Of a DNA stretch of 64,000 bases, positions 43,971-49,337 are shown piece after piece. The translations under genes and the position numbers were made by a program. Location of the stretch: contig NZ_FMVF01000008.1 of assembly GCF_900101895.1 (NCBI RefSeq), positions 62,001 through 126,000 of the forward strand, in the 5' to 3' direction. Origin of the DNA: Flavobacterium caeni. Its GTDB lineage: Bacteria > Bacteroidota > Bacteroidia > Flavobacteriales > Flavobacteriaceae. The notes under the pieces are model-generated. The model saw nothing but the letters and a program-made list of their open reading frames with translations. It was not told the origin of the DNA and ran no database searches. The number at the start of each line of letters is the position of its first letter. Positions within the stretch are counted from its first letter, which is position 1.

Positions 43971-43982
43971 TGGAGGTTTTTA

Positions 43983-44285
43983 TTACAATTTGATTCCCGG
44001 CGGCAACAAATCTTTATACGTCGCATTCTTCCTGAAAAACGCGGCAATCTTCGGGAAAATCGGAACGACTTTCAGTTTGCGTTCATAAGCGATTTCCATG
44101 ATGTTCTTGAGCAGGTCGTTGATGAAGGCGTCATCGTCAAAATTGTCGGGCGTGTTGATGCGCGTCAGGAAAATCTTTTTCTCCTGAAAAGAATATTCTA
44201 CCGTAATCAAACCCGCGGCGACCGAAATTTCAAACTGTCGCGCAAAGGCGTTGTCCTTGATGTCCATGGTCATTGTCTCTTCCAT
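43983..44285 (-). CDS. Small GNAT-type N-acetyltransferase (YjdJ-like)
   Basis: 100 residues from ATG 44285 (MEETMTMDIKDNAFARQFEI); a start 39 nt upstream is also open. The compact GNAT fold of the YjdJ / Acetyltransf_CG family: FEISVAAGLITVEYSFQEKK, FLTRINTPDNFDDDAFINDL, then the acceptor strand KVVPIFPKIAAFFRKNATYK and DLLPPGI. V-V-P-x-F/C-P and Y-x-D-L-L are family marks. Half-size GNATs in this family lack the canonical Q/RxxGxG/A loop, which is also absent here; substrate unknown. Confidence 0.8.
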   Translation of the reverse strand: MEETMTMDIKDNAFARQFEISVAAGLITVEYSFQEKKIFLTRINTPDNFDDDAFINDLLKNIMEIAYERKLKVVPIFPKIAAFFRKNATYKDLLPPGIKL

Positions 44286-44461
44286 TGTTCTTAGATTTAG
44301 TCGTTTTGCGATTGAACCAAGCAAATCCCCAAAGCCACCGCTTCATAATTTATTGATAAAATAAACTGCGGCCGAAATGGGTTTTGGCTTGAAAATTTTA
44401 CTTTTATACAAATTTCGGAATTAATTTCGGTACTTCCGCTTATTGATACGTTAAATCGACT

Positions 44462-45124
44462 ATGGACAAAATTCCGGTTTACCTGATGCCAGGGCTGGCG
44501 GCAAGTCCCGCTATTTTCGAGCGGATTGCGTTGCCGCCCGATCAATTCGAGGTGGTTTTGCTCGAATGGCAAATCCCGACCCCGAACGAATCGCTGGTCG
44601 ATTACGCCAAACGGATGGCCCAAAAAGTCACGCAGCCCAACCCGGTGTTGGTAGGGGTTTCGTTCGGCGGTATACTGGTGCAGGAAATGGCGCAGTTCCT
44701 GTCGCCGCGCAAGGTCATCATCATTTCGAGCGTGCGTTGCAACGAAGAATTCCCGCGGCGTATGAAGGTAACCAAGATGCTGCGCGCCTACAAATTGATC
44801 CCTGCCGATGTGGTCGGTAAGATCGAACGGCTCGCCAAGCTTTCGAGGAGCCAACTGGTCAGGGAGCGCATGAAATTGTACGACAAATTCCTGTCGGTGC
44901 GCGACGATCGGTATTTCCAGTGGGCGATCCGCAACGTGATTTTGTGGGACAGGACCCAAATCGATGCCAACGTGGTGCACATACACGGCGACGCCGACGA
45001 GGTGTTCCCGATCAAATACATCAAGGATTGCCGTATCGTCAAGGGTGGTACGCACATCATGATTTTGAATAAATTCAGATGGCTCAACGAACACCTGCCG
45101 AAAATCATCCGCGGCGAAGAATGA
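44462..45124 (+). CDS. Alpha/beta hydrolase
   Basis: 220 residues, cytoplasmic. The oxyanion segment is VYLMPGLAASPAIFE; the nucleophile elbow is VGVSFGGILVQEM (G-x-S-x-G, Ser about 67); the acid is the Asp in HGDADEVFPIKYI (about 181); the base is the His in KGGTHIMILNKF (about 199). A short helical cap lies between residues 90 and 150. Full catalytic triad; substrate not identifiable. 78 bp upstream of the lytic transglycosylase and possibly co-transcribed. Confidence 0.87.
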   Translation: MDKIPVYLMPGLAASPAIFERIALPPDQFEVVLLEWQIPTPNESLVDYAKRMAQKVTQPNPVLVGVSFGGILVQEMAQFLSPRKVIIISSVRCNEEFPRRMKVTKMLRAYKLIPADVVGKIERLAKLSRSQLVRERMKLYDKFLSVRDDRYFQWAIRNVILWDRTQIDANVVHIHGDADEVFPIKYIKDCRIVKGGTHIMILNKFRWLNEHLPKIIRGEE

Positions 45125-45202
45125 TCATCAATTCGTTCGATTTTTGACTTTCGATTTTCGACTTTTTTACTATGTTTACCAATCAACTAAAAATGAATTC
45201 CC

Positions 45203-46099
45203 ATGGACTGGTTTAAGAAAACAGCGCTGACGGCTTCGGTGGTCGTCACCTCAGGACTGCTGATTTACGGCACGTCGCCCGAAACCAAAAAAACAAGCCC
45301 GGCCAAGCCCGAAGCATCGTTCGTCATTCCAGACAGCATCGATTTTGCCGGCGAGCGTACGCCTTTGCATATTGCCGACGTCAAGGAACGTTTCGAACGC
45401 GAACTCATCGTAAACGCCAACCTCGATGCGTCTACCTTGCTCATCATCAAACGCGCCAACCGCGCCTTTCCGATCATCGAACCGATCCTAAAGAAATACA
45501 ACGTCCCCGACGATTTCAAATACCTGGCCGTCATCGAAAGCGGGCTTGTCAATGCTGTATCGCCCGCAGGGGCACGCGGCGTGTGGCAGTTCATGCCCGA
45601 GACCGCCAAGGAAAAAGGCATGGAGGTAAGCGAGACCGTCGACGAACGCTATCATTTACAAAAATCGACCGAAGCGGCCTGTAGGTATTTGCTCGATGCC
45701 AAGACCCGTTTTGGCAGCTGGACGCTCGCGGCGGCTTCGTACAACGGCGGGATGACCGGCGTGGGCAAGCAAATCGACATGCAAAAAGTAACCGATTATT
45801 ACGATCTATTGCTTACCGAAGAAACTGCGCGTTATGTTTTTCGCATTTTGGCGCTCAAGGAAATCATGAAAAGTCCCGACAAATATGGTTTCAATGTCTT
45901 GCCGGCCGATTTGTACCAGAACCTTCCGTCCAAAATCATTTCGGTCGATTCGACCATTGTAGATCTGGCCGGATTCGCCAAGACGCAAGGCATCAACTAC
46001 AAAATACTCAAGATACACAACCCCTGGTTGCGCGACAAAAAGCTCAACAACCCGGGACGCAAACGCTATGAAATAGAAATTCCTTTAAGCGGCTATTGA
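45203..46099 (+). CDS. Lytic murein transglycosylase (SLT domain)
   Basis: 298 residues with an N-terminal hydrophobic segment (ALTASVVVTSGLLIYGTS) that is a signal anchor or signal peptide. The SLT domain (about 95-220) carries the catalytic Glu in YLAVIESGLVNAVSP, the motif GARGVWQFMPETA and AAASYNGGMTGV. It cleaves the glycan strands of peptidoglycan to 1,6-anhydro-muropeptides. C-terminal residues 230-298 (LAGFAKTQGINYKILKIHNP) resemble the extra domain of MltD-like enzymes without LysM. Its stop overlaps the next gene's ATG by 1 nt. Confidence 0.92.
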   Translation: MDWFKKTALTASVVVTSGLLIYGTSPETKKTSPAKPEASFVIPDSIDFAGERTPLHIADVKERFERELIVNANLDASTLLIIKRANRAFPIIEPILKKYNVPDDFKYLAVIESGLVNAVSPAGARGVWQFMPETAKEKGMEVSETVDERYHLQKSTEAACRYLLDAKTRFGSWTLAAASYNGGMTGVGKQIDMQKVTDYYDLLLTEETARYVFRILALKEIMKSPDKYGFNVLPADLYQNLPSKIISVDSTIVDLAGFAKTQGINYKILKIHNPWLRDKKLNNPGRKRYEIEIPLSGY

Positions 46100-46461
46100 T
46101 GACGACCAGCACTTTTATTATTGTACTAGGCATCGGGTTGCTGGCGGGCATGCTCAGCGGACTCATAGGCATCGGTGGCGGCATCGTAATGGTGCCGATG
46201 TTAGTGCTGATTGGATTTTCGCAACACCAGGCGCAAGGCACGAGTTTGGCGGCGCTGTTCCCGCCAGTGATGTTTTTGGCGGTGCTCAATTACCACAAGG
46301 CGGGGCACATCAATTGGAAATATGCGATGGTGATTTCGGCGTTTTTTGTGGTGGGAAGTTATTTTGGGAGCAAGGTCGCGCTCAATATCAATGAGAAACT
46401 GCTGCAAAAGATTTTCGCTGTGATTTTGGTTTTGGTCGCGGCAAAGATGTGGTTCAAATAG
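46099..46461 (+). CDS. TauE/SafE family permease, half-length
   Basis: 120 residues from ATG 46099, sharing one base with the preceding stop (TGATG). GIGLLAGMLSGLIGIGGGIV is the TauE/SafE signature (SGLIGIGGG), and LVLIGFSQHQAQGTSLAALF completes one repeat. About four transmembrane helices, whereas typical TauE/SafE proteins are ~250 residues with two such repeats. The half-length form probably dimerises in the inner membrane. Sulfite/organosulfonate export is the family theme; the substrate here is unknown. Confidence 0.86.
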   Translation: MTTSTFIIVLGIGLLAGMLSGLIGIGGGIVMVPMLVLIGFSQHQAQGTSLAALFPPVMFLAVLNYHKAGHINWKYAMVISAFFVVGSYFGSKVALNINEKLLQKIFAVILVLVAAKMWFK

Positions 46462-46462
46462 A

Positions 46463-47161
46463 TTACTCGGCAACCGACGCCAGTTGGCTTACGGGCGTTT
46501 GTTGTTTTTCTAGAAAAATCGACAGTCGTTCGTTGAACAAGCGGTAGTTCATGTCAAAGGCAGTCTTTGCATTCGTGCTGGGCGGCAACTGGATGCCTCC
46601 GCGCTTGATGTCGACCACCTCGAGGTTGCTGTTGAGGTAATACGACGTCGGGAACCCCAGTGTATGCTTCAACGTGGCCACGATGCGCGCGTCGTTCTTA
46701 TACGATTCGTTGGCGTAGCACACCTTGATTTTGTGGTTGAATTTGCGCGCTATTTTTCGCGTATCGGTTTTGGTGTCCCAAAATACGGCAATGAATTGCA
46801 CCTGGTCGTCGTACTTGCGCGCCAGTTTGTTGAGCGCCTGGATTTCTCCTTTTGGGATCACGCACCACGACGAATAGGTGATGATGAACACCGGCTTCTT
46901 GATTTTGCTCAATTTTACCTTGCGGCTGTTGACCGATTTGAACGAATAGTCGTCAAACTTTGAACCCACCAATTTGTTTTGCACCAGCGAGTCAAAAAGG
47001 GCTTGTCCGGCCTCGATGTCGCCCTGTCGGTAGGCTTTGTCGCTTTGCGAATTGTACTTTTTGATGTTGCTCTTGATGGCGTCGGAGAAGTAAACCACTT
47101 TGTCCTGGGCGAAAGAAGACTGGAGCAACAAAACGGTAGAAAGGAGTATTATTAATCTCAT
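46463..47161 (-). CDS. Exported thioredoxin-like (TlpA/AhpC-type) protein lacking a CxxC
   Basis: 232 residues with signal peptide MRLIILLSTVLLLQSSFAQ. The thioredoxin fold is clear: SFKSVNSRKVKLSKIKKPVF, IITYSSWCVIPKGEIQAL, VQFIAVFWDTKTDTRKIARK, TLGFPTSYYLNSNLEVVDIK (cis-Pro in GFPTSY), GGIQLPP. The motif is W-C-V-I-P, so only the first Cys is present and the resolving Cys is replaced by Pro. A second Cys (VCYANES) is distant. It cannot act as a normal dithiol reductase; it may work by a one-Cys mechanism or bind a ligand. Confidence 0.83.
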   Translation of the reverse strand: MRLIILLSTVLLLQSSFAQDKVVYFSDAIKSNIKKYNSQSDKAYRQGDIEAGQALFDSLVQNKLVGSKFDDYSFKSVNSRKVKLSKIKKPVFIITYSSWCVIPKGEIQALNKLARKYDDQVQFIAVFWDTKTDTRKIARKFNHKIKVCYANESYKNDARIVATLKHTLGFPTSYYLNSNLEVVDIKRGGIQLPPSTNAKTAFDMNYRLFNERLSIFLEKQQTPVSQLASVAE

Positions 47162-47243
47162 AATTTTGCCAATTTATTGATTAATACGCAACAATATTAA
47201 CAAATAAAATAATACGAAATTCAAACGAGACACAATTTAACAC

Positions 47244-47271
47244 AAAAAAAGCCGTCAATTAACGACGGCTT
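47244..47271 (-). terminator. Terminator of the TM/TPR-like gene
   Basis: On the minus strand GCCGTC and GACGGC (47264-47269 and 47251-47256) pair around a short loop, followed by seven T. Confidence 0.85.
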
Positions 47272-47296
47272 AATCATTTGGTAAATTGTAAGTTAC

Positions 47297-47812
47297 CTAC
47301 ATTTTCTTCATCTGCTCCTTCATCATCACGATTTGATCTTTGAGCATATTGTGTTTGTCGAGCTTCTTGGCTTCGTTCAAAAGGTTGGTCGCCTCGAGCT
47401 TCCGGCGACGCGTCAGGGCCACGCCCGCAAGGTTCAATTTGGCTACGGCCATGTCCATGTCCATCGACAATCCGAGCTCTACGGCTTTCTTGAAATACTT
47501 CTCGGCCTGGATCAAATTGGTTTGCGAATGCATGATGCCGTGCAAATAATTGAAATAACCTTGCTGCTTGCGAACCAGCGCCGTTTCAGGATTTTTGATG
47601 TAGGCGAGCCATTTTTGCGCGCCCGGGAAATCCTGCTTTCTCAAACGCAGGAATGCGAGCAAGATAAACTCGTTCTTGAAATAAAGGAAAATAGGAATAA
47701 TCGAAAGCAAAATCAGGAAAATCCCGTTGCCGATGTTGTTCTCGGTCATTTGCCAAATGCCGGTGGCGATGATCGCGGCGGCTATGATCAGTTTGATATT
47801 TCTGTGAAACAT
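47297..47812 (-). CDS. Membrane protein with TPR-like cytoplasmic or periplasmic part
   Basis: 171 residues from ATG 47812 (MFHRNIKLIIAAAIIATGIW). The frame extends upstream into hairpin repeat B and this extension is rejected. Two transmembrane helices (LIIAAAIIATGIW, IFLILLSIIPIFLYF) precede a helical domain of two to three TPR-like repeats (ALVRKQQGYFNYLHGIMHSQ, AEKYFKKAVELGLSMDMDMA, LEATNLLNEAKKLDKHNMLK). No family was recognised beyond TPR-like. Function unknown; has its own terminator. Confidence 0.75.
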   Translation of the reverse strand: MFHRNIKLIIAAAIIATGIWQMTENNIGNGIFLILLSIIPIFLYFKNEFILLAFLRLRKQDFPGAQKWLAYIKNPETALVRKQQGYFNYLHGIMHSQTNLIQAEKYFKKAVELGLSMDMDMAVAKLNLAGVALTRRRKLEATNLLNEAKKLDKHNMLKDQIVMMKEQMKKM

Positions 47813-47883
47813 TTGTTTGTTTTTTGAGTGGGCAAAGGTAGGGGTTATTGTTGGGTTTGGCAACAGTGGTGAGGGGATTTTTT

Positions 47884-47970
47884 GGAGCTGTTTCCCGCTT
47901 TCCGTTGCAATCTTTTTGAACTTGCTGATCGCAAGTTCAAAAAGGATTTTCACTGCAATCGGGGCTAGGG
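47884..47970 (-). repeat. Hairpin repeat, copy B
   Basis: Minus-strand order: CCCTAGCCCCGATTGCAGTG, AAAATC, stem CTTTTTGAACTTGC / GCAAGTTCAAAAAG (47931-47944 and 47912-47925, perfect 14 bp, 5 nt loop), GATTGCAACGG, AAAGCGGGAAACAGCTCC. Upstream of the TM/TPR-like gene, pointing towards it. Confidence 0.85.
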
Positions 47971-48030
47971 GTGAGTTGCGCTGTTCGAAGTGTTTCCAAA
48001 GCCGGACGTTTTGAAATTCTTTGAAGTTTT

Positions 48031-48622
48031 CGCTACCGCGGGTCTACTTTTGCCTCGTCGCAAAAGTAGCAAAAAGACGTAGCGGCACACTTTCTCGGCT
48101 AAAAATCAACTCCGTTTGCTAAGCCAGCTGAACTCGCTGCGCTCAGACAGCACCTGGCTCTTAACGCTCACTACTTTGATTTTCTTAACGCCTCCAAAGT
48201 GAATGCCGCGCCAGGTAGGAAAGTAATATTTGCATTTTTGGCTTGCCCGCGGCGCCAAAAATCCGCACGAGGAACATTCGCTCTAAGTTGAACGTATCGT
48301 TTCGCTTACGACGTTCGTCATGCGACGTCCTCCGCGGGGAAATTCGTTCTTGCTACGGCAATGTTCCCGGCGCGTTGAACGAACGTCCAAAGTGGACGAT
48401 TAACCTTCAATTTACTGAGAATTGTCTTCGTGAGGCCGCGCGCTTTGGTCGTGGCAGGCGGGCACCTGCGGCTTGAAGCTGGCGTTAAAAAACAAATTCT
48501 GTTTGAGGCGCAGCCGAGTTAATTTGTTTTAGCCAGCGAAAGCCAGCAGGTCGCCGAACGACCGCGCGCCAGGCATTTTTGCTACTTTTGTTGCCAGACA
48601 AAAGTAGGCCCCCGCGGCAGCG
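48031..48622. mobile_element. ~592 bp non-coding element with ~46 bp terminal inverted repeats
   Basis: The left end 48031-48075 (CGCTACCGCGGG, CTACTTTTG, 8 nt, CAAAAGTAGCAAAAA) is an imperfect inverted copy of the right end 48576-48622 (CGCTGCCGCGGGGG, CTACTTTTG, 8 nt, CAAAAGTAGCAAAAA on the other strand), with about 38 of 45 positions matching after a 2 nt gap. Each end is itself a 9 bp hairpin. The inside has further palindromes (AAAACAAATT / AATTTGTTTT at 48489-48498 and 48521-48530; AGCCAG / CTGGCT at 48122-48127 and 48154-48159) and no credible gene. No obvious target-site duplication. Looks like a non-autonomous, MITE-like element; mobility is inferred. Confidence 0.55.
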
Positions 48623-48682
48623 GAAATATCTTAGAATTACAAGATTTGAGATTTAGCAGATAGTTCTAGTAGCGCAGCAACT

Positions 48683-48762
48683 CCTAGCCCCGATTGAAGT
48701 GGAAATCCTTTTTGCGCTTGCAAAGCGCAAAAAGATTGCAACGAAAAGCGGGAAAAGGCTCC
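48683..48762 (+). repeat. Hairpin repeat, copy C
   Basis: Plus-strand order: CCTAGCCCCGATTGAAGTGG, AAATC, stem CTTTTTGCGCTT (48708-48719) / AAGCGCAAAAAG (48723-48734), perfect 12 bp with loop GCA, GATTGCAACG, AAAAGCGGGAAAAGGCTCC. Lies 22 bp upstream of the rpmH promoter. Inverted relative to copy B, with the TIR element between them. Confidence 0.85.
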
Positions 48763-48784
48763 AAAAAAATATTTCAAAAACCGC

Positions 48785-48814
48785 TTGCTAACACAAAAAA
48801 ACTTCCTATATTTG
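48785..48814 (+). promoter_or_regulatory. Promoter of rpmH
   Basis: TTG (48785-48787), 19 bp spacer, TATATTTG (48807-48814): a perfect Bacteroidota consensus, 62 bp upstream of the start codon. Confidence 0.85.
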
Positions 48815-48876
48815 CACCCGGTTTAACACGAAACCGCCCTCATACCAAGATTAATAAGATTTAAAGACATAAAGCA

Positions 48877-49038
48877 ATGAGCAAAAGAACGTTTCAACCA
48901 TCGAAAAGAAAAAGAAGAAATAAACACGGTTTTATGGACAGAATGGCGACTGCGAATGGTAGAAAAGTGCTCGCGCGTCGTCGTGCCAAAGGACGTCACA
49001 AATTGACTGTTTCATCTGAGCCAAGACACAAAAAATAA
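48877..49038 (+). CDS. rpmH: Ribosomal protein L34
   Basis: 53 residues, [20 protein letters not shown] then [20 protein letters not shown] and [13 protein letters not shown]. The KRTFQPSxRKRxxxHGF motif is invariant for L34. Extremely basic component of the 50S subunit. It has its own promoter and terminator; no dnaA or rnpA is adjacent, unlike the classical order. Confidence 0.98.
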   Translation: MSKRTFQPSKRKRRNKHGFMDRMATANGRKVLARRRAKGRHKLTVSSEPRHKK

Positions 49039-49059
49039 TGTTCGATAAGGGCATAAAAC

Positions 49060-49092
49060 AAGGCGTTACTTCGATTAGTACCGCCTTTTTTT
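49060..49092 (+). terminator. Terminator of rpmH
   Basis: AAGGCGTTACT (49060-49070) pairs with AGTACCGCCTT (49077-49087) with one mismatch around TCGATT, followed by T. Confidence 0.82.
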
Positions 49093-49112
49093 ATATCTTG
49101 TCGTGAAGGATT

Positions 49113-49310
49113 GAAGTCTTAAAGTCTAAAGTCATAAAGTCTTAAAGGCGCAGTTCTGGGAATTATTGGGTTACGCAGCTGATTTGGTTGTACGTCGCTG
49201 ACTTTTTTAAATCATACTTTTTCAAAGGCGATCAGCTTCCATCAGGCGAGAGTTTGATTCATCGACGTTTCTGCTTTTATGACCTTACGACTTTAAGACT
49301 TTACGACTAT
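49113..49310. repeat. Inverted pair of AAAGTC(T/A)-type tandem words upstream of carB
   Basis: The left array 49113-49146 repeats AAAGTCT / AAAGTCA-type heptamers; the right array 49280-49310 repeats their complement (GACTTTA, GACTTTA). AGTCATAAAGTCTTAAAG is complementary to the right side with one mismatch (18 bp). The 130 nt between contain no gene. Confidence 0.7.
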
Positions 49311-49337
49311 AATACATAACACAACAACATAACTACA

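Larger units (their letters stand above)
47813..48876. other. 1.06 kb gene-free palindromic block upstream of rpmH
   Basis: Contains, in order, hairpin repeat B, a TIR-bounded element (48031-48622), hairpin repeat C and the rpmH promoter. No open frame here has family features; the longest, about 77 codons inside the TIR element, is Arg-rich and looks spurious. Nothing else was recognised. Confidence 0.75.

Noticed and set aside
48243-48476. Possible 77-residue gene inside the TIR element
   Set aside because: Arg-rich composition, no promoter or family pattern, and the DNA is dominated by palindromes.
34961-48762. Hairpin repeats as integron attC sites
   Set aside because: They lack the conserved RYYYAAC/GTTRRRY core sites at their ends, there is no cassette array between copies and no integron integrase in the window.
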